The position numbers were made by a program, and so were the translations under genes. Shown piece by piece: positions 44,641 through 56,918 of a stretch of DNA of 64,000 nucleotides (position 1 is its first letter; the number at the start of each line of letters is the position of its first letter). The notes beneath the pieces are model-generated. The model was not told where the DNA came from. It did not search any database and was given only the letters and a program-made list of their open reading frames with translations. The DNA is from Nymphaea colorata (lineage: Eukaryota; Streptophyta; Magnoliopsida; Nymphaeales; Nymphaeaceae): positions 62,001-126,000 of the forward strand of contig NC_045150.1 of NCBI RefSeq assembly GCF_008831285.2. Reading direction: 5' to 3'.

Positions 44641-47600
44641 ATCATCATCCCTTTCTGTTGGGCAGGTTGATGGCCTTCTGCTACATATTGAAATGCAGGC
44701 TATTGTGGTTAGCATACACAAAAATTTTGTCTTATCAAAAGGTGCTACCGTTTTGAATAGCGTACACACAAATCTCGTAAGCTCGCAATAGTAGAAATTT
44801 TCATAGTCTCTGTACATTCTTTCATATGTCCCATGATGCAGTTTTTGGTATATGCCTTTAAATTCAATAAATGCCAAAACTTTGGAAATCGATTTTTGTA
44901 GTTACAATATAAAGTGAAACCATACACCAAATAATAATTTAACTAAAGTCACTAGTAGTGAGTGCCGGGTTGAACTTAAGGAACATATTATTGAGAAGCG
45001 AAATAAGCAGTTAAATCAAACTTTTATTGCTTCACCAGTGACAATGGTCTAATTTCAAAAAATATTAATAAAAAAATAAATTTTAAGCCTTGCTTCAAGA
45101 GGACTGTGAATTATGAACTAAAGTTAAAAATCACCCAACGTATGCAAGGAAACTCACAACTATGTTTAACTAGATCGATTAAAGCTTATGAGAATGAGAA
45201 ATCACTCTAAAACCTTAAAAACAATAAAATGTGACAAATGAGGCGACATGACAACAAAAGGGATCTTACACCCGTGACACGTGAGGGACATCGCCAGGAT
45301 ACAATTAAAATTACTTAAAAAGTCCTACAAAATGTGCAAAATGCTTTCACATCTCTAAAACATCTCTTAATCTAAGCCTATATCGGAAAATCCTAATTCG
45401 GGCTGGATCCTAGCCAGCTCCAACAACGGAGACGTGACAAATAAAGACATATTATGTTAAAAAAAACAACTTAGCTATGAAAATAAAAATCACTCTAAAA
45501 CATATTATCGGCTGGATCCTTGTGCCCGAGGCATCCCATGTGGAATTCTTGCCAAAGGAAAATAAAAATGTTTTCAAATTTGGTGAACTTTAGGTAAAAC
45601 TCAACCAAGAAACAGTAAATGACACGTTGGACACAAATTTAACAATCTGGACATACAACACCAATAAAAAAACTAAATTGATGACTGCCAATGCAACTAA
45701 GGAGTTGCTGGCTGCTCTTCTTTACGCAAACCTGTGATTTATAGGAATCATGACCAAAAGAATTTTTTGTAGCTCTCAGACACGTTCTAACTATAACAGC
45801 AACACAAACTAAGGGAAGAAACGCATGTAGAACTAAAGAAGTTTTCAACTACCATCCTACGGCCATAATATATAATCTATATGACTCCTTATCAATAAAA
45901 TGTGAGTATAACTCATACCAGCAACCTATCACAAATTTTCTACTTATTCTTAGAAGTCCGAAAGCATAAAGTACACTAGTGCTTACTAGGAAATCAATTA
46001 TAAAAAAAAAAAATTACAAAAAACCAAACCATGCCGACCTATCAATGAATCCTAATTCATATCCCTGTGTCAATGTAAAAATGCATAAAATATATATAAA
46101 AACCTCAAATCCTGACTTGTCCACAACTTAAATCAGAGGAGAAAAGACGATACAAACAATAAATCACATGAAGAACATAACCCTTGTAAATCAAATTAAA
46201 AAGAAAACATATAAATTATCTAATACTGATTTCTGTAAAACCTTGCTGGAGAACACAATAGAACAATCAATAGCAAACTGCAACAATAAAAAACTAACAA
46301 CCGAATCTAAGCACGCCTAGGATATGCACAATAGCAAAACAAAAAACGAAACTTTTTTTGATGGAGGCTACAACAGAAAATTAGCTCCTTATCCCAAACT
46401 TTGGCTTATAAACTGGTTGAACACATTGGTTTCTCGTAATTGGGTTTCCCCGAGATTTTTAATGAAGCCAATGCAAACCAGAAAAAATACACAAAACCTA
46501 ACCTATCAATGAATAGATGAGAGATTGAATATGGTGGAAAATGTAGGAAACATGCAGATAACATGAAGAACATGCAGAAAAAAGATTATGCAATGCATGC
46601 ACCTAAATGAGTCATATTCTATGATGAAAGGAAAAAAAAAACATGAACTCTAAAGAATACATACGCACCTTGGGGTTGGCTAGAAGGTCGAAAATGCTTG
46701 TCAGCGAGATTTGTAGCTGCTGCCTCTCCAAGACCTTCGATGGGGTGAGATTCTTAGGCACAGATCTCCATGAAGAGAACATGGTCATGAGACAAGAGAA
46801 GAAGAAGATGAGTCAAGCCAAATGACCTGATCCTAAATTGATAATGGCCTTCATGAGTTGGAAACAAAATTTTTAGAATATTTTTACGAGGCATTTTGAT
46901 TTGATGATATCCTACCCATAATTAAACTTGGATAATATTAACAAGCTTCAAAGCTCATTGACCAACTCATCTACAACTAGAATCAAGTATCTGCTCTTGA
47001 TTATGATGGTATTTAAGACACTTAAATCCACACAAAACTACCACAATTTGTCTTTTTTCTTCAAAAACAGGCTGGGAAAAGAGTATAGATTCTTATCAGG
47101 TGACAAAAGTTAAAAAAAAATAGTGGCCTTGATAACCTCATTTGATCCAATTATAACTTCAAAACATAAATAAAAAATGTACCAGAATGTTTTTTATTTC
47201 TTGTTCCAATTTCCAATGATGTGCCAAACTCCAAGTTCCTTCTCATATGAATCAAGTTTAGTTAGGATATCACATAACTCTGTTGTCACAAACACTGTAA
47301 TTTATAAGCATTCCATTAACTTAGAATTTAGTCTCATATTCTTGAGGACATCATCATCAAAATAAAAATACATGTTCAAATAATTGCAGTTTGTTGACAA
47401 TGGTGTATTTAATTGCCTCAAATTATTTCTTAAATTTTTCATATACTTTTTCTAATTATTGTCTACATTGTATTATTTATTCTTTTGCCCTTCTTATGTG
47501 ATTATACAAAAATCCAATAATTGGTTGGTTTATATGAATCAATAATTTTTTATGCTTTTATTAAAGATAATGTGACTTTAATAATTTATACATGCTTTTC

Positions 47601-48220
47601 TGCTCCAGAGTTGCTTGTTTCTTTATTTGTTAATTCAAGTTCTTAGCTAATGTGGAAGGAGAGGAAAAATATGGGCTGGTATACCTCAACCTGCTAATGA
47701 TTAGTTTTGAGGCATTAGTTCATTGTCCGTTGTTTTTGGCATTGCTTTGTGCTACTCAGTTTAACATTTTCTCTCCCTTCCCTCTCTTTCGAGCCAAATC
47801 AAAAGCTTCAAAATTTTTTCATTCATAATTTGTCATATTTATGTCCTTTGTGTTTTTGAATCATGATTCATACAGCTTGGTTATATATATAGTTTTCACC
47901 TAAAATGTGTACATTTCTATCAATCTTACCATTTAATTAACTAATTGTAAATCAACTACCGTTTAGTTCTAAAAGATTTACAACAGCGAGAATTGTGGCA
48001 GTGTTAATTTGAGTGTCAACACAACTCTAAGAAGTACCTTGCGGATTGTTCTTTTCATTTGATGGTGAAAGCGTCATTCTATCTTTGTTTCAGCAACTTT
48101 TAGACAATACAATTGTTGGGATTTTATTTTATGAATCATTGCAGTTATTTGTAATTTCTTGAACAGTTAGAGGATTCTTGTAAATGATAAACTTTGCGAA
48201 GGCCAGAAGTCACACTCTTT
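44641..48220. other. AT-rich intergenic DNA upstream of ZIP4
   Basis: No confident gene was recognised. A short coding-like stretch lies on the minus strand at 46661-46790 (MTMFSSWRSVPKNLTPSK, continuing to LLANPK before a GTGCGT donor-like site). It has no family match and no following exon. The last part before 48220 should hold the ZIP4 promoter. Confidence 0.4.
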
Positions 48221-48308
48221 TGTGCAAAATCCAAAATTCCTCTGCTCTCCTCTCTCTCCGTCTCTCAGCAAAGAAGGCGGGAAGAAACAAAAGCAATTGG
48301 CGAGGGAA

Positions 48309-51300
48309 ATGCGAATTTTGGAAATCCGGCCTGCGGCCGGCGACTCCACCGGCGCCAATATCGTCACGCACGGCCAAATAATCGACGCCATTGAGTCATG
48401 CATCCACCAGGTAGAGCTCCTGTCGCCGAAGAACCTCCAGCCGGAGCTCTCAGTAGCCCTGCGCTCCTCCCTCTCCCGCCTCTCGTCCCTCCCTCCGCTG
48501 CCAGAACCAGCCAAACTCCGCCTCTGGAAGCTCAGCTACCGTCTCTGGAATGCCTGCGTGGATCTCGCGAATACCGCAGGGCACTCCGACTCCGACTGCG
48601 TGAGTCCCTCTTTCTACGAGGAGCACGCAAAGCTACGGCAGGTCGCGGCCGACCTAATCACCTTCGCCGGGAGCATTCCGGGGGTCCCCTCCGCGGACCT
48701 GAAATCTGCCTCGTTTCTGCAGAAGACTGGCGTGTTGTGGCACGGACTGAGACGCTTCGACCTTGCCTCGGCGTGCTTCGACCGAGCGGCCGAGCTCGCG
48801 TCCAAGATCGAGCCCGCTTCTAGCGAAGAGGATCGCCGTTTCCTTCTGGACCTAAACGTGTCGCGTGCCGCCACCGCGTTCGAGTCTCCGTCCGGGCGCG
48901 TGCTGGCCCTCGCGTTACTCGGCCGATCGAAGAAGCTAGTTGCCGGAGATCCGGATAAGCACCGGCTGCTCGCCGAGCAGTACTTTAGCTTTGGAAAGCA
49001 GCTTTTGGCTAGGGATCAGAGTTCCGAGGCCGAGGAATCGATCAAACTCCTGAACGAGGCGTTGGACCTTAGCGAGAGAGGAATCAAGATCGCAGAGAGC
49101 GAGGACGAAACCGCCGCACTAAAAGATCTGAGAGCGAAAACTTTGAGATTCATGGCGGCAGCGCATTTGCAGAGCGAGGGCTACGAAGACGTGCTGAAGT
49201 GCGTAAAGGCGATGAGCGAAACGGTGGGAGGGGGTGGAGACCACCCGAGTCTAGGGTTCCTAGCGATGAAGGGGTATCTAGGGCTGGGTCGGTACGACGA
49301 GGCGGAGAACGAGCTGATGCAGATGGCCGAGAATTGTCGGATACCGGCGGAGGTGTGCCTATCGGCGGTGGAGGTGTTCATGAAAGAGGCGGCGGAGATT
49401 GGGGTGGAGGGAGCGAAGGCGGTCTTCATGGGGCTGGTGGAGCGGGGCGCCGTGTGTCCGTCCGTCGCGGTGAGAATAGTGGAGAGGGTGCTGGTAGGCG
49501 GGGGCCCGGTACGGGCGAGGCTGGCGGCGGAGTTGGCGTCGGAGGAGAGGGTGGTGGCTCTGTTCAGGGAGAACGGGGCGGGAAAGGATCGAGCAGTGAT
49601 GCACGCCATTCTGTGGAACCAGTACGTCTCTCTGCTCTCTCTCCCTCTCTCGACTCGTTACATTTCATTGCATCGTTGCCGTCCATTTCCAAAATTCACG
49701 GTTGCGATAGCGGCAGGCACATCCACAAACGCAACAAAAGAAGAGAAGACGAACCCATCAAACCGAGCAGGGTTTGTCTGGGCTTGGCCCGTTTACTACG
49801 AACGGCAACTTGTGTCTGTTGTGGCCATTAACCAAAACAAGTCCTCTTTTAACTCCCCTCGTTTGTTGCGGGGTGTACTCGCCTGAATGTGAAAGATAGG
49901 ATAATGTAAATGCGTGCTTCCTTCATTTTTAAGGCCTGTCCTTTCATTTTCATGTATTTTATTTTTGCGATTTCTCGTCTTAGAGAAAAGTTCAACTTCA
50001 AAATTAGATCAAAAGAAAAAAAAATTACATGTCATTAAATTTTTGGGTGGCGTCAGGTCAGGCTCAGCCGCTCGGCCCGGTCCGGAAAAAACCTCGCCTG
50101 GGCCGGGTTCGAGCCCGATAGGGCGGCCCGGATCAGTTTTGGTCAAATCAATTATTTTTTTAAATTTTTTTATTTTAATAATATATATTTATTATTAACA
50201 AATATATTTTATATTTAATTAAAAAATTATTTTTTATTTTTAAACAAACCGAGTCGAGCCCATACCCGACCCGACAGGCCCTACCTTACCCCGATCTCAC
50301 CCTTTGGAGAAACTTCAAATGTTTTTGATCTCACCCTTTGCAGAAACGTCAAATGTTTTTGCAAAATGTTTTGGACTTTCTGCACAACTGTTATCTATAA
50401 AAAGTTACTTGCACACACACACATATATAAAGACTAAAATTTTCTCTCCATACAAGTGTCTTTTCATCTTTTTCAAAAACATAATTTTGATTATTCCCGA
50501 TAAACTTACATTCATTTTTTATACTATATCTACTTGGTTGGTGCATTTGGCTTGAAGAACATGGAGAAATGGATCTGCATGCGTTTTTTTTTTCTAAAAC
50601 CCGAGGGATCAAATCTCTGTATTATGGACTCTTAGGGAATCCACTCTACCATGGGTCCATTCGATGTATTACTTGAATTTTGATAGATCTAAATTTTGTT
50701 TTATTTTATTTTTTTTAACGTTTCACAACATACGGTATGTAATTTTCATGACCCATGAAATCACACTTACAAGCTCGTGAGGGTGGATCAGTAGTTTTGA
50801 ACTAAAAGATTGCAACAACACCATAGAAGTTAGAAAACAAAATGCACAGGTTTATCTTTTTCTTTTCTGGCAACTACGTCGCACTCGATCCTCATTCATT
50901 AGTATTGTGTTCGGAATTTGCATGAGAAGGGGAGCAGATCTCTTCCGTTGCAAAGACTACAAAACGAGCTCGCTAATGTTCGAGAAGTCGATGCTGTATA
51001 TCCCATACGACGCAGAGGGTAGGAGCCTTAGAGCCAAATGCTTCAGGGTGCTTTGCCTCTGCTACCTGGCCCTCTCTCAGTGTGATCGAGCCCAAGAGTA
51101 CATCAACGAAGCTGATAAGGTTTTTTCCTCTTCCTCTGACTTCTTCCATGTTTTACCTTCCTACGCAGGAACCAAGTATAATTAGTATAGTTAAACGAGA
51201 AAAAACTGATCAAAGACAACCTTATTCAATTTTTTGAAAAAAAAAAGAATTACCAATAAGTAAAGAATCACAGCAGTTAAATATTATAGTATTACAAAGA

Positions 51301-54300
51301 TGATCCTGTAAAACTTTAATAGGGTTTGTATTTCTAATTGTTTTTATCCGTTTTTCAATTATTTAATAAATATAAAAATGAAATTGGGCTATGTGGTTCA
51401 TCCTACTATTAATCAGCTAACTCTGTGCCGGTGGCAATACTGACAATGCTAATTAAATTGAGCCATGTTGCTAGTAAAAGTACTGGTCTGTGTCAAGAAA
51501 CTCCTGAAAATGAGGCCTGTAATAAAAACAGTGACATAATGAAAAATTCCTTGCGCATCTTGATAAAGGTATCGTTTCCGCAAATACGGATGCTCCTTTT
51601 AAATGCATTTGTAAGAAATTTCACCTGAAGTTATCGTGGATGATAATAATTTGATTATGCGATGAGGACTTGTAACTAGACGCATGGACCCATCTTCATC
51701 GTTTCTGCGCATTTATTGTGGTCGCCTTTTCCTTCAAAAATTTGGCTAACTCTGCTTGTGGTGCTTCTTGTGCAGCTCGAGGCCGGTATCGTCTCTGCCT
51801 TCCTCAAGGTGAATGCTCTCAACTTAGTACATCGTACTTGATAGTCGTGGTTAATTGTGCCATAGGTAGAGTGCAGGTGGGAAACAGGCAGTTCTAAAAG
51901 GCTATAATAAAGATCCTGAACCAAGTCTGAACCTTTAAGCGCTCTGCATTCTGAACCCTTTGTATAGTATCATCCTTGTTAAGCATGTGATTCACGCTCA
52001 CATCGCATTTACAAGACAGGTTTGTTTGGAGGCCATAACTGGTGTTAATTATTATAAAGCTGGATTTCGGGCTGAAGACCAGCTTTTTAAACTAGTTTAA
52101 TTTGGTTTTAAAATTAAGATTCTTGGTTAGTGGGTAATACTTAGAAAAGCCGTGGTGCGGCTTGCAGTTTCCTTTGAATTTGTTAAAAAGCCTATGGTTG
52201 AAGGTTTCCGTGGTATGGCAATACACTTTTGATTAATCTTGAATTTTTTTCTTTAGTTTAATCACTTTTTCTTGTCATTTACTGGTTAAGTAGACTTGCA
52301 AATTTAAATCTAAGCTTGCTTTTGTGACCAACAAAAAGTTTATCAGCGTAATTTTGTATAACGTTCTTATTGTAATATAGAGACCAATTTTTCAAAGCAC
52401 AAACTTTTACGTGGAAGGCAACTGTATACCGCATATTATACAAGCATTTTAAAGAGTCCAACCTAGCTAATATGAGTCGAGCTTATACAACTGAACCTCA
52501 CTCGTTAATTTCTCGAGTTCAATTATTGACTCGAACTTAACTCATCCTGAGCCGACTTTACATGACTCGAGTTGGTGTCAAGCTTGAGTTGCCCGACAAG
52601 AAGAACGGCCCATTTATGGAACAAGCAGATGAGTTGCCATCAAGATATTCAGAATGTTAGAGTGCTGACATGCCAGGGTGAAATAGGAAATAAAAAAACA
52701 AAGTCTCTTTTGTTTTGTTATAGAAGTCATTATTCATAGGCTGGGAGTGTAACATTGTGTTCTATTGCAAAACAACCCCATAAATCCAATAGAATAGGCA
52801 AGGTTGGAACAGGAAAATAATTTGTGTGTAATAATATACACCCACTGCGGTTGTAAAATCACAAGTTAGTGAAAAATGACGTTGCTTCTATTTAAGATAC
52901 TTTTTTCAGCAGAGGGTGAGAAAGAGAGGAAAGAATGAGAATAATGATCTGCCCGCATTATCTTAAGATCCCTAATTACTTCATTTCTTGTCAGCCAATT
53001 CGGAGAAACTATGTCTGAAAGGAAAAAGCTGATAGAGAGGAGGTCGGCAGGTCATGTTTGAACAGTCAAAACAAAGGGACCAATGGAAAGAAGAACATGG
53101 CTATTTGCCAAGAAATTTAGGAAAAAAAAAGAAAAGTAGACTGGAATCGTAGTCGGCACGGATCTGATGATTGGCTAAGAAATCTAACTTCGTATAAATA
53201 AGATAATAAACCAAAAAATGTACAACATAGAATTCACAGCTAGTAAAAATAAATAAATAGATTAGTGAAGTTTAGGTTTTTCGTTCTTTTTTATAAGATT
53301 TTTAAATGCATTGAGCATGCAGTTCAAGGTCAACCTTGAGAAGAAGGACGACGATGGCGCCGTTGCCCAAATCCAGTCCATGACGAACTGCATTGATTTC
53401 GACCCCCAGTTCCTGACCCTCGCCTCCCACGAGGCCGTCGCCTGCAAAGCTCTCACCGTCGCCGTCTTCGCGCTATCCGAGCTCCTGAATCGATGCACCT
53501 CTTCCTCCTCCTCCTCCTCCGACATGCGGGAGGTCTCCATCCTTCGCAATGCCCTCGTCCTCCTCCTCCGCCTCCCGGAGAGGGAGCAGGACGCCCTTGT
53601 TCTCCTCAGGCGCGCAAGAGACCGAATGGCCGAGCTCGGAGCAGAAAGGCTCTTCGGCAACCACAAGGACACGGGAGGCCGCGAGCTCAAATGGTTTGCC
53701 AACCACGCCTGGAACATGGGGATGAAAGCCGGCAAGGACAGGTGCTACGCCAACAGCGCCGAGTTCCTGGAGTTGGCGTCCGAATTCTATTGCGCCATAG
53801 AGAACGGTGACGATGGCATGGCAGACGGAGAGGAGATGGCCTGCAAGTCGTTGATACTTGCGGTATCCGGAATGCTCAACGCGGAGAACGAAAGTAAGTT
53901 GGCCATGACAGACTGCGACGTGAGGAAGGCGCTGTTTCTTCTCGACAAGGCCGGAAAGGTATGTAACATTGAAATACAGAAGCCCGAAAGATATTCCGTT
54001 CTACCTTTTTGCTTGTTTTCCAATAACATGCATAATTTTCGGAAGCCATGGCTAGTGCTGTCAAACAAGCTGCCTGCTTGGTTGACTTCATTAAAGCGGG
54101 TGAAGGGGCTGTCTAATTCCAGCACCAGTTGAATAAAAGAAGTTCTCAGTCATAGTCTCCATCTTGTTAGCAGAAATTTCTAATTCACTTTTATTTTCAA
54201 TATTTTGAAATCCATTTTCTACTTGAGCAAATTCAATCTTTTTACTTCAGACTTTCAGTTGGCAATAGAAAATTTCAAATTGAACCAACACCACGGTCTA

Positions 54301-55636
54301 TCTTAAATTAATTCGAGGACGATTTTCTATATAACTTGAAAAATTATGACTTGGAAACTCTCTCTCTCTCTCTCTCTCTCTCCCTGTCTGTAACCGTGTG
54401 CTGTGTGTGCGCGTAAGCGACTTTTTCTTTTTATAGCAAGTTTAACTGTGTAATGTGATATCCATGTTGAAAACCCAAATGATTTTAACTTACAGTAACC
54501 TGTTTTTCCATTGTATAGATAAGATCTTTCGAGGATTTCAACTGTAAAAACTTTTTTAGTTCACAAACTTACAATTTTTTTTATGTCAATTGCTAAGTTT
54601 TAAACCTGGCCTATAGTTAGTATTTCAGAAAACTCATGTAAATTCAAAGAACTTATCTTTTATTTCTCAGGGTGAAAGTCATTTTTTTCTGCCAATAAAC
54701 CCAGATCAATCTCCTACTTGAGTTAATTTATGGGTGGGTTGGAAGGATGAATTTTATTCATACGTCAAAAGAGAAGAGGCTAGATTTGCAGAATGCAAGT
54801 GATAAATCTAAGAAGCAACCACATAGCTAGTGGCCAAGGGAAAAATAAATTACTCCATGAAAAAAGTCGAGGCTCAAGGAACGCATGCAACATTTTTATT
54901 ATACATACGCTATGCCAGAATCTGTAACACAGTACTGTGATTCTCAGGCTTGTCTTCTTGCATCTCACTGGTAGAACAATCTGCCTTACAGATTCTCTCA
55001 GCGATCCTCAACAAGCAGTTCGCTGAATCCACCATTGAAGCCAACTTCGTTTTCCTCTACACATTCAACAACTTCGAGTTAAGAGGCAGAATCAACGACC
55101 CATCATCGCAGGTGCAAGCAATCCAAAGTTACATCAACACAAAGTTCTGCATTGCCAAACACCTACTCCAACTTGGCCTTCACGCCGCAGATGGTGCACG
55201 CGCCAACCCGGAAGCTGCGAAGTTGGCACTGACTACCTGCCTGAAGATTGACCTTACATCTCCCTCCCCAGACTACAGGACTGTCGCCCTTATCCTTCGG
55301 AAACTGATCGGAGTTTCCATATCTCGGAAGGGCAGCAGAGAAGAAGCAGAGGCAGCGGCCATGGAAATATACCAGCAAGCGCATCAGATAATCGTGGGGC
55401 TGCAAGGAGGAGAATACCCAGTTGAGGAGGTGAAATGGCTGTCCACCACAGCATGGAACCGATCTGGTATGCATGTGAAGCTTGGCCGTGTCACTGCAGC
55501 ACAGAAATGGATGAAGATGGGGCTGCACCTTGCGAAGCTTGTGCCAGAGATGGAAGCGTATGCTGTCTCTATGATCCAATGTTTGGCTCAATTTGAGAAG
55601 ACTGAAGCTGGGTCAATGGAAAGAGGAAGCGCGTGA
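48309..55636 (+). CDS. ZIP4: ZIP4/SPO22 homologue, TPR-like meiotic crossover protein
   Basis: Exons 48309-49621, 50930-51119, 51776-51808, 53323-53958 and 54992-55636 join in phase into 938 residues, matching plant ZIP4 (about 930-940). ZIP4 acts on meiotic chromosomes as part of the ZMM group that promotes interfering crossovers. The protein is a long alpha-helical array of degenerate TPR-like repeats (SPO22 family). Landmarks are MRILEI at the start, LRKLWKLS-type helices in exon 1, then LFRCKDYKTSSLMFEKSMLY and LCLCYLALSQCDRAQEYINE (exon 2), SHEAVACKAL and WFANHAWNMG (exon 4), NFVFLYTFNNFELRGR, SPSPDYRTVALILRKLIG and EYPVEEVKWLSTTAWNRSG (exon 5). I chose the ATG at 48309 because MRI matches the family start. 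An in-frame ATG at 48222 would add 29 residues. A Ser run at residues about 572-578 comes from a TCC microsatellite. Exon 1 is GC-rich. The frame is fully open. Confidence 0.95.
50040..50290. repeat. GGCCCGG/CCCGACCC-rich repeat around an AT-rich core in ZIP4 intron 1
   Basis: GGCCCGGTCCGG and GGGCCGGGTTCGAGCCCG at 50070-50135 face GAGTCGAGCCCATACCCGAC and CCGACAGGCCCTACC at 50250-50285. An AT-only stretch lies between them. The arrangement is loosely inverted and may be a small transposable element. The GGTTCGAGCCC resembles a tRNA-type B box, but there is no matching A box or tRNA fold. Confidence 0.45.
54357..54383. repeat. (CT)n microsatellite in ZIP4 intron 4
   Basis: A perfect CT dinucleotide run between coding exons 4 and 5. 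Confidence 0.95.
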
Positions 55637-56918
55637 GCCTCTGGCTTTGGAGTTTAGGTACGTTGTCTCTCACTGGCCTTTGCTTGTGCGGAAACTAGAA
55701 AGTCTGATACGCTGTTACTATATGTCAATTTGGCACCAGTTCATCGACAGGATCCACATATTCATCGAAAAACGTGAAGAAGGATCTTTGTGGTCTTTTG
55801 TAGAATAAAAACCCATAATATTGTTTTCAATCAAAACTACCATTTAAAGGTCAATTCATTCGAAATAATCATTCAAAGGGACTGAAAGTTTTCCAGGTTA
55901 ATATGTTTAATGCAAGCAAGGTGAAAGTTTCTTCCTTTCCTCCATCCAGGTGTACTTAGGTACTTTTTTTTTTCTTTGCTTATTTTTCCCCTGCATTCAA
56001 AGACGAGTTTAGGGTTTTTATTACGTGGAGCGAAGGGATCCCTTTCCATCTCATATCATCAGTTAGGATCCAATAAGAGATAGTTTACGAGAACGAACAA
56101 TTAGTGTTCAACTTCCAACATTTTCTTGTCTGCAAATTTAACAGTGGTTACATCATTAATTTATATGGTTGATGGAAGAAATCTTCAAAAAGTCTTGATG
56201 TTGTTAAATATGTGTTTGAGTTGTTCATGGTTAATTGGAGATGTCAGAGTGATTAGCGATCAAGTTTGCTGTTGAGTGCTGTTATATATTTACCATACCA
56301 TACAAGTTGAGTTGGTTGACGCAGCAAAACTGAGCATACACTCCACAGAGACAGTTGCTTCATAGTTCTTGGTGTTATTCTCAAGCAAAATTGATGTTAG
56401 CCTCATCAGCAATTTGTTCAAAATCTTCTGCCTACTCAAAGTTTGGGTTTTGATTGAATCCTACAATGCTGAAGTTTTCATAACTAGAATGAAACATAGA
56501 AGCTGCAATAAAATCTGCCACGAAGCAAAAACCAGCTCGATTGAATTCCATTGCGACAATGTCTAGAGCGGTTAACTTCTGCGGACTATCTTTTCTGGCT
56601 ACAGTGTATTCATCTCATGCACCAACATTCTCAACATAACAGATGACATTTCTGACATGCCTTCAAGCTTTCTTTCTCTATTCCATCTAATCTAAAGAGA
56701 CTCAGCATTCAAATCCTGCAGTTCAATGAGCTGTGAATTATGATATTGAAAAAGATAAAAAGCAAAGAGTTAAATGGTGTTTTTCCTAAGAAGACAAGAT
56801 TCTTGAACAGACAACTCAGCGATACTGCAGCCATGAGATACTCTAGGACATCCTCTTAATATTTCAACGGTCACCAAGAGCAGATCCATTCCTTCGCTTC
56901 TCAAAAGCTCAAACTACG
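55637..56918. other. ZIP4 3' flank and intergenic DNA
   Basis: AATAAA at 55806 is a possible ZIP4 polyadenylation signal. A minus-strand stretch at about 56430-56565 reads for roughly 45 codons with coding-like residues (AMEFNRAGFCFVADFIAAS), but it has no recognised family and ends in stops. Confidence 0.4.

Noticed and set aside
49199-49831. A 210-codon Gly/Arg-rich frame overlapping ZIP4 exon 1
   Set aside because: It is a shadow of the GC-rich ZIP4 exon, which is supported by family similarity and splice phase.
50100-50135. Possible tRNA B box (GGTTCGAGCCC)
   Set aside because: No A box at the right spacing and no cloverleaf could be formed.
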